Part shown: positions 8,041-16,199 of the stretch, piece by piece
Layout of the letters: every line of letters begins with the position of its first letter
How positions within the stretch are numbered: the first letter of the stretch is position 1
NCBI GenBank assembly: GCA_964514215.1
Contig: CAZEPW010000005.1
Coordinates: 1-64,000, forward strand
Length of the DNA stretch: 64,000 nucleotides
From: CAYQUC01 sp964514215
Lineage (GTDB): Bacteria > Pseudomonadota > Gammaproteobacteria > UBA6429 > Thiohalophilaceae
Direction of reading: 5' to 3'
Made by a program: the position numbers and the translations under genes
Notes under the pieces: generated by a model
Told to the model about the DNA's origin: nothing
Seen by the model: the letters and a program-made list of their open reading frames with translations, nothing else
Databases searched by the model: none

Positions 8041-10080
8041 TTATCCATCAGCCTGTTTAAACGCTGGTAATCTATTAGCATGATTTATAATAATAAACGA
8101 TGCCAACGCCATTGCTATTCCAGCATAAATTGGCGGTAATAAAACACCCAACAGCGGATAAAAAATACCCGCAGCTAGCGGTAACCCAATACTATTATAG
8201 ATAAAAGCTGCCAACATAGTTTTTCGTATATTGTCTGATGTAATGCAAGATAGATCGATAGCATCAGCAACACCGCACAAAGAACCACGCATTAAATTAA
8301 TATCGGCACTTTCAAATGCTTGCTCACTAGCACTAGCAAGAGCAAAACCAACTTGAGCTGAAACTAATGCCGGTACATCATTGCTTACCACAGCAACAGC
8401 TAAACCATCACGTTTTAATTTTTCTATATGCTCAACTTTATGTTCTGGTAATACTGGTGCGATTACTTGCGTAATACCAACCTGAGTTGCTATCGCGTGA
8501 GTCGTATCCTTATTGTCACCACTGAGCATCACAACTAACAACCCTTTTCGAATAAACCGATGAACGGCTGCTTTCGAATCAGCTTTTATAGGGTCGGCTA
8601 GTCCAATTATTCCAAGTAGTTGTTTATTTCGTGCGACATAAACCGGTGTAACACCATTCGTCGTTAACGTTTCAATCGATTCTGCAAACTGTTCTATATC
8701 GACACATTGGTCTTTCATTAGCATGTCGTTACCGACCGAAATAATATTTTCGCCTATATAAGCACTAACTCCCTTACCAGAAATCGCATTAAATTGAGCA
8801 ATTTCGTTTAGTGCTATATCTTGTTCTTTGGCATTCAATACTATTGCACGAGCCAAAGGATGCTCAGACTGAACGTTAACACTCGCGGCTGCTTGCAAAA
8901 GTTCAGTGACATCAATATTTTCAGCAGTATGAACTGCTACCACATCCGGTTTTCCCTGCGTTATCGTACCGGTTTTATCGAGAACAATAAGATCCAACTT
9001 ACTGGTTTCTTGTAATGTTTCGACATGACGAAATAAAATACCAGAATTTGCAGCTCGATCAATAGCAACGCTATTCGCTATTGGTAAAGCTTGTTTAAAA
9101 GCTCCTGGATAGGCTATCACTAAAACGGTTAGCGCACTAACAATAGCGTAGCTCATTGGCTCATTAACCCCAAACGTTATACCAAGACTAGCCCACAACA
9201 CAAATGTTATAAGTGAAATTATCATAACGCCAGGAACAAAAAAAACGACTGTTTTATCTACTAATGATGATACAGCCGGTTTACTCGATTGTGGACGGCG
9301 CAGCATTGCAATAATTTGAGATAATAAAGTATCTTTAGCAATACGCCGAGAAATAAATAAAAAACTCTCTGTTTTATTAATACTACCAGCGATAACAGTA
9401 TCACCAGGGGATTTTTTTTCCAAACTCGATTCACCGATTAACATAGACTCATCGATAGTCGTTTCACCCTCAACAATTTCACCATCAACAGCAATGATTT
9501 CGCCAGGCACAACCCTTAATGTTTCTCCAATAGCAATGTCCTGAGTTGATACTTGAGTTGCAATGCCCTCACGAATCACAACAGCGGTTTTAGTTTGCAA
9601 ACCGGTAAGCCGCTCAATTGCATGTGATACTTTATTGTTAACATGAAATTCAAATGCCAACACTAAATTGACTAAACAAATAATGATAGCAACCATGTCA
9701 AAATACACGGGTTGCGCCAATGGTGGAATAAATGATGGTAAAAATACCACAAACATTGAATACAACCATGCACCGACAATAGCCACAACAATTAAAGTAT
9801 CCCCTGTCGTATCATGGCGTTTCAAAGCTATCCATGCGCGAATAAAAAATTCCCGAGCACTAAACCACATAACAAAACTGGTCAGCAGGCCTACAGTAAA
9901 CCAAAAATTAGAGTTTTCTGTTATCTCAGGGATAACTCCCACACCAGCTGATATCATTAAACCAAAACCAAATACACCTGCAACGAGCGACTTTGTAATG
10001 AATTTCTTAAACTGCAGCTGTTTATTATCACTAATGAATGAGCTTGAGGTTTCATTCATTTTCTGTACATTATTTTGCAT
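8041..10080 (-). CDS. Degenerate P1B-type ATPase (likely pseudoenzyme)
   Basis: A 679-residue heavy-metal-type P-ATPase without an N-terminal HMA domain. The phosphorylation motif DKTGT (D368), the nucleotide-domain HPLA motif and GxG, and SGDN are intact. Three hallmarks are changed. The transmembrane metal site normally written CPC reads YPG (Y324-G326). The actuator TGES reads IGES (215-218). The hinge GDGxNDxPAL is shortened by three residues to SNDVPAL (from residue 566). The reading frame is open throughout and the N and P domains look selected. The YN motif of the next helix is kept. It has a strong GGGAGGAAT site. I infer a protein that binds nucleotide but probably does not transport Cu+. 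Confidence 0.8.
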   Translation of the reverse strand: MQNNVQKMNETSSSFISDNKQLQFKKFITKSLVAGVFGFGLMISAGVGVIPEITENSNFWFTVGLLTSFVMWFSAREFFIRAWIALKRHDTTGDTLIVVAIVGAWLYSMFVVFLPSFIPPLAQPVYFDMVAIIICLVNLVLAFEFHVNNKVSHAIERLTGLQTKTAVVIREGIATQVSTQDIAIGETLRVVPGEIIAVDGEIVEGETTIDESMLIGESSLEKKSPGDTVIAGSINKTESFLFISRRIAKDTLLSQIIAMLRRPQSSKPAVSSLVDKTVVFFVPGVMIISLITFVLWASLGITFGVNEPMSYAIVSALTVLVIAYPGAFKQALPIANSVAIDRAANSGILFRHVETLQETSKLDLIVLDKTGTITQGKPDVVAVHTAENIDVTELLQAAASVNVQSEHPLARAIVLNAKEQDIALNEIAQFNAISGKGVSAYIGENIISVGNDMLMKDQCVDIEQFAESIETLTTNGVTPVYVARNKQLLGIIGLADPIKADSKAAVHRFIRKGLLVVMLSGDNKDTTHAIATQVGITQVIAPVLPEHKVEHIEKLKRDGLAVAVVSNDVPALVSAQVGFALASASEQAFESADINLMRGSLCGVADAIDLSCITSDNIRKTMLAAFIYNSIGLPLAAGIFYPLLGVLLPPIYAGIAMALASFIIINHANRLPAFKQADG

Positions 10081-10257
10081 ATTCCTCCCAAATCGAGTTA
10101 TTAGTGCTCACTCGTAATGCATTATTAGAGAGTTATATTATACTTGTTTAGTAAGTGATTTAACGAAACAGCCTTAACATTAATCATATCTATAATCGCA
10201 AGGTATAACGTGCACTAACACAACAAATCTATATATAACAATGAGTTAACAAAATAA

Positions 10258-11112
10258 ATGACTCCCGATACGCTAATATCAGAAAACCTAACATTACTCT
10301 CGATGCCTGAAATTGTCGTTAAGTTAAACTCGATGCTCAACGATCCAAACAGCTCAGCTAACGATATCGGTAACGAAATTAGTCTGGATCCCGCTCTAAC
10401 GATACGCGTTCTGAAAATAGTAAATAGTTCTTTATTTAACCTTCCACGCCAAATAAAAAATATTCCAACAGCAATTACCATCCTAGGAATGAAACAGCTA
10501 CGCGATATTGTTATGACAACGGCTGTTATTAAAAAATTCCAATCAATACCAGCAGATTTGGTTAATATGAATACTTTTTGGCATCATAGTATTGCTTGTG
10601 CCATTGCCGCTCGTACAATTGCCGAACACTGTAAAATTAAAGATACTGAAGATTTTTTCGTAATGGGATTATTACACGACATTGGTAAACTCGTAATGTT
10701 TTTAGTGTTGCCGGACCAATCACGAGAAGTATTACGTGAAATTAAAACAACTTTAGATCAATCTCCTGATGCCGATATTTCACAAATAGAAAAAAAGCAA
10801 TTTGGATTTAGCCACGCAACTCTTGGGCGAGTTTTAACACAACAATGGAATATGCCAGACTCATTAACAACTCCAATTGCAGAACATCACTTAACATTCT
10901 CCCAATTAAGCTTGGTTGAAGCCAGCTCTATTCTAAAAATAGCCGATACTGTTTCCAATCAAATACAAGCAGCTATATCGCCCGATGAAATTCAAGAGCC
11001 CGACATACAATGTTTAGAGATATTAGGTTTAGACGATATTAAATTAACTGAAATAAAACAACAGATCATTACAATTTTAGAAAACACCGTTTCACTGGTT
11101 TATAATAATTAG
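10258..11112 (+). CDS. HDOD-domain signalling protein
   Basis: A 284-residue protein that is almost entirely one HDOD domain. The first half shows the helical pattern around SMPEIVVKLNSML, ISLDPALTIRVLKIVNSSLF and ITILGMKQL. The second half carries LLHDIGKLV, which keeps the His-Asp pair usually degraded in HDOD proteins, and AEHH. HDOD proteins generally act as adaptors in motility, c-di-GMP or stress signalling. No output domain is fused. It is divergent from the ATPase-like gene and lies just upstream of the NapC unit, which has its own promoter. The ribosome site is weak. Confidence 0.85.
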   Translation: MTPDTLISENLTLLSMPEIVVKLNSMLNDPNSSANDIGNEISLDPALTIRVLKIVNSSLFNLPRQIKNIPTAITILGMKQLRDIVMTTAVIKKFQSIPADLVNMNTFWHHSIACAIAARTIAEHCKIKDTEDFFVMGLLHDIGKLVMFLVLPDQSREVLREIKTTLDQSPDADISQIEKKQFGFSHATLGRVLTQQWNMPDSLTTPIAEHHLTFSQLSLVEASSILKIADTVSNQIQAAISPDEIQEPDIQCLEILGLDDIKLTEIKQQIITILENTVSLVYNN

Positions 11113-11122
11113 CGCTTTACGG

Positions 11123-11163
11123 CTGATCCAGATCAAAGAGAAAAATAAACCATACAATATAAT
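11123..11163 (+). promoter_or_regulatory. FNR-type box and -10 element for the NapC unit
   Basis: CTGATCCAGATCAA at 11123-11136 matches the FNR consensus TTGAT-N4-ATCAA at nine of ten positions. A perfect TATAAT lies at 11158-11163. A start near 11170 would put the box centre at about -40.5, the normal class II FNR activation position. The NapC-like gene starts at 11196 behind GGGAGAT. The geometry is seen directly; oxygen control is inferred. Confidence 0.65.
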
Positions 11164-11195
11164 TAGACTAAACATTCTATATAGGGAGATACTTC

Positions 11196-11792
11196 ATGTT
11201 TAAATCTTTATGGAATTTTTTACGTTCCCCCACTGCAAAATACTCAGTAGGACTATTATTAGCTACTGGAGTATTTATTGGAATTATATTTTGGGGTGGG
11301 TTTAATACCATCGTCGAAGCGACCAATACCGAAGAATTTTGTATTAGTTGCCACGAAATGAAAGAAAACGTCTATTTAGAATATAAAGAAACAATTCACT
11401 ATTCTAATCGAACCGGGGTTAGGGCTATTTGCAGTGACTGTCATGTGCCCAAATCATGGGTTCATAAAATGGCTCGAAAAATCCAAGCAACCAACGAAGT
11501 TTTTCATAAACTATTAGGCACTATCGATACACCAGAGAAATTTAATAAAAATCGTTTAGAAATGGCTTCACGTGTTTGGAAAGTGATGAAAGAAACAGAT
11601 TCACGAGAATGTCGAAACTGTCATCACTTTGACTACATGAGCTTAGAAGATCAAGATAAAACCGCACGAAAAAAACACCTAAAATCGATTAAAGAAGGAA
11701 AAACTTGTATCGATTGTCACCAAGGTATCGCGCATGAATTGCCCGACGATGAAAATGATGACAACTATCAAAAAGCAATTAGTAAAAAATAA
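11196..11792 (+). CDS. Tetraheme NapC/NirT-family quinol dehydrogenase (CymA-like)
   Basis: A 198-residue inner-membrane cytochrome with one N-terminal transmembrane helix (about 16-38) and a periplasmic domain. It has four CXXCH sites, at C49, C79, C139 and C171. The family takes electrons from menaquinol or ubiquinol and passes them to periplasmic partners; CymA feeds MtrA, DmsE and others in Shewanella. The CISCHEM start of the first heme site and the CIDCHQGIAH end are family signatures. It is followed 32 bases later by a diheme cytochrome and faces the MtrAB unit, so it is probably the quinol end of that chain. NapC or NirT roles are alternatives, but no nitrate or nitrite reductase gene is nearby. 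Confidence 0.92.
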   Translation: MFKSLWNFLRSPTAKYSVGLLLATGVFIGIIFWGGFNTIVEATNTEEFCISCHEMKENVYLEYKETIHYSNRTGVRAICSDCHVPKSWVHKMARKIQATNEVFHKLLGTIDTPEKFNKNRLEMASRVWKVMKETDSRECRNCHHFDYMSLEDQDKTARKKHLKSIKEGKTCIDCHQGIAHELPDDENDDNYQKAISKK

Positions 11793-11824
11793 CATGCCTC
11801 ATGGATTTAAAAGGAGTATTCACG

Positions 11825-12445
11825 ATGAAAAAAATAACCTTAAATACTATTTCCTATTCTTTAGCTCTTGCATTTATTGCTTCAATGTCATTCAACGTTC
11901 AGGCTGGAAACATTGAAAAATTAATTAATGATAAATGTAGCGACTGTCATGAAAAAAATGGTAATAGTAAAAATGAACATGTCCCAGATATCGCAGGTAT
12001 CTCAAAGGCTTATTTCATTGAGGCTATGAATTCCTATAGCAAAGCTCAAAGACCGGCAAAAAAATTAAAAGATAAAAAAATAACAATGAAAGATGTCGCT
12101 AAAAAACTCTCAAAAGAGGACATTGAAGCGTTAGCAAATTATTTTTCTAAACAGAAATTTATAGCGACAAAACAGAGTTTTGATACGGCATTAGCAAAAA
12201 AAGGCCGAAAATTGCATAAAAAATACTGTGATAAGTGTCATTCAGAAAATGCAACATCAGCGGAAGACGATGCCGGAATTTTAGCGGGACAACCTAAAGC
12301 TTATATTAGATATTCTTTAGAAAACTATGCCAACGGTAAACGAGAAATGGGTAAAAAAATGGCCAAAAAATTCAAAAAAATGAAGAAAAAATATGGTGAT
12401 GAAGCCTTCGAACAATTAGTTAATTTTTATGCGAGCCAGCAATAA
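11825..12445 (+). CDS. Periplasmic diheme cytochrome c (c4-like), Lys-rich
   Basis: A 206-residue protein from the ATG at 11825, chosen because AAGGAG stands at 11811-11816; an in-frame ATG at 11801 lacks a site. It has a signal peptide to about A27, then two class I cytochrome domains with CXXCH at C38 and C135, each followed by a Met-bearing segment. The arrangement resembles cytochrome c4. It is very rich in lysine, including a C-terminal KKMAKKFKKMKKK patch, so it should be strongly basic. Its position right after the NapC-like gene suggests that it shuttles electrons across the periplasm to the decaheme MtrA-like protein. Confidence 0.88.
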   Translation: MKKITLNTISYSLALAFIASMSFNVQAGNIEKLINDKCSDCHEKNGNSKNEHVPDIAGISKAYFIEAMNSYSKAQRPAKKLKDKKITMKDVAKKLSKEDIEALANYFSKQKFIATKQSFDTALAKKGRKLHKKYCDKCHSENATSAEDDAGILAGQPKAYIRYSLENYANGKREMGKKMAKKFKKMKKKYGDEAFEQLVNFYASQQ

Positions 12446-12494
12446 CAGTATATTTTTTATTTCAGTTTAAAGCTTAGATTTCCGCTAAAGACAT

Positions 12495-12531
12495 ACGGGA
12501 ATGACATCACCTGATTACATGTCATTCCCGT
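12495..12531. terminator. Bidirectional terminator between the two cytochrome units
   Basis: ACGGGAATGACAT at 12495-12507 is the exact reverse complement of ATGTCATTCCCGT at 12519-12531, giving a 13-base-pair stem with an 11-base loop. It separates the convergent NapC-c4 unit and the MtrB gene, whose stop codon begins in the last arm base. The sequence resembles motifs at the left end of the window, so it may be a repeat element used as a terminator. Confidence 0.7.
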
Positions 12532-14651
12532 TAAAATACATATTTGACACTAGTCCACAATACTCCAATTTTATAATTTGGAGAAATTTCGCCTAAATTT
12601 AACACGTTATCGATACTGCCTTGTGCGACGTTATCTAAATTCCAGTTTTGTTCTTGATATTCTTCATAGCGATAACTTAATTTAAACGTGATGTCTTCTT
12701 CATAATTATAATCACCGTATACTGTTAAGCTATTTCGTTTGCTAATTAAATCAGGCAATGGTGTTGCTGTTGCCCCTGTCAGTGATATTTTACCATTTGC
12801 ACTGGAATGAACAAAATCAAAGCCAATACTAAGTTCATCCTCAATAACGATATAATTGGAACCAAGCCCGATAGTTGATATTGTATCGCTATTATCTGCT
12901 GACCAATCAGAACCAGCAGCACTAGTGCTTCCATATTGCGTGGATGATATCAATGATTGTTGTAAATAAGAGCTAAGCGACAGTGCTTCATTTATTGAGT
13001 ATTGAATATCAATTGCTAACGCAATATCATCACTTTTAGCTAAGCCCACATTTGAATTTGAATATTGATTACTGGATTTCTCTAAATTAAGATTAATAAA
13101 TAAATCATCAAAGGCAGTAAAATTGACATTTAATAACGCTTTAATTGTATTTTTATCGGCTAAATTATATTTTCTTAGTTGGCTATTTTCAGCAGGACTT
13201 AACTCTGTCAATACTTTATAACTATTGGCTTTACGTCTATCACTTTTCACTTTAAAACTATAATTAATATCCGATGATAATTTATTAGCATATTTTGCCC
13301 AAATTGAAGTTTCAATCGCACGATTAACTTCTTGATAGGTTCTGTCGTACAAAGCATACTCAAGCCCTGTTAAGATTTTGTTTTTATTTTCAAATCGATA
13401 ACTGGAATTCATTTTTAGCTTTTGTGTTCGAAAACTATAAGGCAGATTTGCCCTCGATGAACCCAGTAGCGCATTATCCGCCGTGACATAACTGTATGTT
13501 GCACGTTCGGTATTATTATCTTGCTCATGATGCTCAAATATCAATTTAATTTTTGATTTTTCATTTATAACCCAATTAAGATTCGCATTGGCATTAATGA
13601 CATCAACGTTGGCATCTAATGAGTTTTTTGGTAGTGCTGTGGTCGTTAACGCTAAATTAGTGGTATAGGGTAAAAATGTTTGATTTTGCGTTAGCTTGGC
13701 TATAGAAAACGAGCCATTAATAATAATATCACTTAACCCTCGATATTGGCTATTAAGCATCAACTGTTGCATTTGATTATCAGGTTCTAAACTTATTTGC
13801 CCAGTACTAGCTCCTGTTGTAAAAGCATTATCCCATATTAATGAATTATAATTATTTTTAAATACTGAATTAACCAAAGAAACAGAAGCATTTAATGTGT
13901 TGTGATTATAATGTGCCGAGACTTCAAACCGATCCGTTGTATAGTCTAGCGGTTTGGCCAACACTGCCGACTTAGCATCGGCAAAAGTACTACCAATTGC
14001 TGCTGCAAATGGTGTTTTGCCTTTCTTTGTTTGACGGTTGAATTTAATATCATAATTCCATTTTTTATTTTGAATAACATTACTTGCCAACGAAATATGA
14101 CTTCGCTTGGTATAATAATTTATATTATGTAAATCCTGCGCTAAACTGCTCATGGCTGCTGTTGTGGCACCATCAACCCAAGTAGCAGGCAAGCTTTGGT
14201 TTGTTGTGCCATTGTAGACTGTTCTGGCGGTGTCCAGCTGATAACGGTTAATATTATCTAAGCTGAGATTAACATTGTATTTTCCTTGTTGACCACCCTG
14301 CATCGTAACTGAACGTGTTTCCAAACCAAGATTAAATGCCTGAATCGAAAAATAATTGGCCGCTTCGTCACGATACATTGCATCAACATCAAAAATTAAA
14401 AATGCTGATTTTTTATAAAGGCCATTATATTCACCAAATTTATAAGAATCGTTACTAACAAAACCGATTCCTGAATTAATTTCTGAAAACCACGGTTCAT
14501 CAGAATTATCTGGGCAATAGTTACACTTCCATTTGGATTTATCGATACTTAAATTCAACCCTTCAGAAAGATCATCGGCTAAAACAAAATCGGATAGCCA
14601 TAAACTCAAAAAAGAAAAACCGACAATCGAGTATTTCACAGAAAATGGCAT
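12531..14651 (-). CDS. mtrB: MtrB/PioB-family outer-membrane beta-barrel porin
   Basis: A 706-residue outer-membrane protein with a signal peptide to about A25 and a long run of alternating hydrophobic and polar strands ending in an aromatic residue (VKYVF). This is the pattern of a large beta barrel. Near the mature N terminus it carries a CXXC pair (KCNYC), a feature known in Shewanella MtrB. The family forms a sleeve around a decaheme MtrA-type cytochrome, letting electrons cross the outer membrane. The gene lies 72 bases after the decaheme gene, on the same strand. The AGGAGAG site precedes the ATG. Confidence 0.88.
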   Translation of the reverse strand: MPFSVKYSIVGFSFLSLWLSDFVLADDLSEGLNLSIDKSKWKCNYCPDNSDEPWFSEINSGIGFVSNDSYKFGEYNGLYKKSAFLIFDVDAMYRDEAANYFSIQAFNLGLETRSVTMQGGQQGKYNVNLSLDNINRYQLDTARTVYNGTTNQSLPATWVDGATTAAMSSLAQDLHNINYYTKRSHISLASNVIQNKKWNYDIKFNRQTKKGKTPFAAAIGSTFADAKSAVLAKPLDYTTDRFEVSAHYNHNTLNASVSLVNSVFKNNYNSLIWDNAFTTGASTGQISLEPDNQMQQLMLNSQYRGLSDIIINGSFSIAKLTQNQTFLPYTTNLALTTTALPKNSLDANVDVINANANLNWVINEKSKIKLIFEHHEQDNNTERATYSYVTADNALLGSSRANLPYSFRTQKLKMNSSYRFENKNKILTGLEYALYDRTYQEVNRAIETSIWAKYANKLSSDINYSFKVKSDRRKANSYKVLTELSPAENSQLRKYNLADKNTIKALLNVNFTAFDDLFINLNLEKSSNQYSNSNVGLAKSDDIALAIDIQYSINEALSLSSYLQQSLISSTQYGSTSAAGSDWSADNSDTISTIGLGSNYIVIEDELSIGFDFVHSSANGKISLTGATATPLPDLISKRNSLTVYGDYNYEEDITFKLSYRYEEYQEQNWNLDNVAQGSIDNVLNLGEISPNYKIGVLWTSVKYVF

Positions 14652-14723
14652 TTTTTTCTCTCCTAGTTAACCATCCCTATACTTAGCAAAGTAAATAATT
14701 CAATACAAAAATTCAAATTACCG

Positions 14724-15674
14724 TTAACGTAATAATTTCACTCCCGACGGATGATTGCTACCATGTATCTGAGAGTGGCAGTTTAAACAACTCCGCCCCA
14801 ATAAAAATTTACGCTGCGTTGTTGATGATCCCGAGGGTAGGCCAGCACCAGAATACAGCGCACTGGGATGTCCAGCAGAACCATGGCATTGTTGACACAA
14901 TAATGGTGGCCGTTTTTTTAACAAAGACGGGTGCATCGAACCATGAGGGTTATGACAGACAGTACAGTCTTCACTAACCGGGGCATGGGCCCAGAGTAAG
15001 GGCCCGCGTTTTTCAGCATGACAGCGATAACATAATTGATTTTTAGTGCCTGTTTTAATTAATTTATCACTAACCGTTCCATGAGGGTTATGACAATCAC
15101 TGCAGCGCATTTTTGAGAACCGAACCGGATGTGCGGAACGACGGTTAAATTCTGCTTTTTGTTTTAAATGGCATGAAGTGCATTTTTTTACTTGTGTGCG
15201 TGCCACTAGCATCGGATCCCGCCGAACGTGAATGGTATGGCAATCAGCACAACTCAACGACTCCGACTCGTGTATGCCTCCAAACCAATTATTTCTAGCA
15301 GTGTTATTATGGCAATTTAAACAGACTTGATTTTGTTCGGCAACGGGTGTCCATGCTTTGGAACCAAAAGCTCGAATGGGTGATTTTTTTTCGCCTTTTT
15401 TAGCCGTTTTTTTATGATCACCAATGGCACCATGACAGGTCTCACATTGTAATTTAGCCATTGGTGTACGACTATCATGGCGCTCACCATGCTTGGTTTT
15501 AAACAATGGTAAAATGGGATAATCATTATCTTCATCATGACATTTCAAACAACTATCAGCACCTTTTTTAGAATACTGTAACGGTTTAACTTCGCTGGCA
15601 TTAGCTAATTGGTTTAATGCGATACTCAATAACAGACTTATTAATAGTAGTTTTATATTTTTATACGCTTCCAT
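14724..15674 (-). CDS. mtrA: Decaheme c-type cytochrome, MtrA/DmsE family
   Basis: A 316-residue periplasmic protein with a signal peptide (to about A26) and exactly ten CXXCH sites, the first at C42 and the last at C296. Heme count, spacing and length are those of MtrA and DmsE, the cytochromes inserted into MtrB-type porins. Most sites are followed by the family's NPHG or IH patterns, for example CSDCHNPHG and CTVCHNPHG. It should carry electrons from the periplasm through MtrB. The direction could be outward (metal or DMSO reduction) or inward (PioA/MtoA-type iron oxidation); the sequence alone does not decide. The FNR box of the unit favours anaerobic use. Confidence 0.95.
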   Translation of the reverse strand: MEAYKNIKLLLISLLLSIALNQLANASEVKPLQYSKKGADSCLKCHDEDNDYPILPLFKTKHGERHDSRTPMAKLQCETCHGAIGDHKKTAKKGEKKSPIRAFGSKAWTPVAEQNQVCLNCHNNTARNNWFGGIHESESLSCADCHTIHVRRDPMLVARTQVKKCTSCHLKQKAEFNRRSAHPVRFSKMRCSDCHNPHGTVSDKLIKTGTKNQLCYRCHAEKRGPLLWAHAPVSEDCTVCHNPHGSMHPSLLKKRPPLLCQQCHGSAGHPSALYSGAGLPSGSSTTQRKFLLGRSCLNCHSQIHGSNHPSGVKLLR

Positions 15675-15746
15675 GTAATTTCTCTATACAAATAAGTTTT
15701 TTAAAGATACTTATTATTACATCCTAAATTGGCAAAAAACAGTCGG

Positions 15747-16145
15747 CTAAAGCCCCGATAGGTATTTCTTTAAATCATCAACACGTTGCTGATCAATATT
15801 ATTAAAACGTCCCATGGTGTTATAGATAGTGTCAAGTTGTGATATGTCACTTGAAATTTTTGATTGCTGTTTTGCAAGATCAATAGCACCAAAAGCACTA
15901 GTTATATCATCTGTTCCAGCTGCATGACATAACGAACAATTTTGTTGATAATAAATTTTACCGTTAACAGCAACACCCGGAATAGTGCCGCCACCACCGG
16001 GGGGATTTCCGGAACCCGGATCAGTTATCGGTGCTGGCGCTGCTTGTTCTGAATTACTCTCATAACATGAAGTTAGATAAAGACCAGAAATGACAGCTAT
16101 AGCCGTCAACACTATATATTTAAACTGCATTAAATTTTTTATCAT
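15747..16145 (-). CDS. Monoheme cytochrome c lipoprotein
   Basis: A protein of about 132 residues from the ATG at 16145; an in-frame GTG at 16157 is an alternative, and neither has a strong ribosome site. It has an N-terminal hydrophobic stretch ending in the lipobox LTSC, a Pro/Gly-rich linker, then one class I cytochrome domain with CSLCH and a C-terminal helix typical of the fold. A likely axial Met is in YNTMGRF. It is probably anchored to a membrane face, likely the outer membrane. It lies between the hexaheme PKD gene and the decaheme gene in one unit and may bridge MtrAB to the PKD protein. Confidence 0.82.
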   Translation of the reverse strand: MIKNLMQFKYIVLTAIAVISGLYLTSCYESNSEQAAPAPITDPGSGNPPGGGGTIPGVAVNGKIYYQQNCSLCHAAGTDDITSAFGAIDLAKQQSKISSDISQLDTIYNTMGRFNNIDQQRVDDLKKYLSGL

Positions 16146-16199
16146 CGCTTTCACCACATTTTTTCATTCGCTAGTATTTAGCTGCCATATTGCCGAAAG

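Noticed and set aside
8041..10080. Frameshifted pseudogene explanation for the ATPase
   Set aside because: The frame is uninterrupted and the hinge change is an in-frame loss of three codons. Nucleotide and phosphorylation motifs are intact, so a pseudoenzyme fits better than sequence error.
10241..10249. Tiny ATG-AGT-TAA ORF before the HDOD gene
   Set aside because: It has two codons only and no ribosome site, so it is most likely chance.
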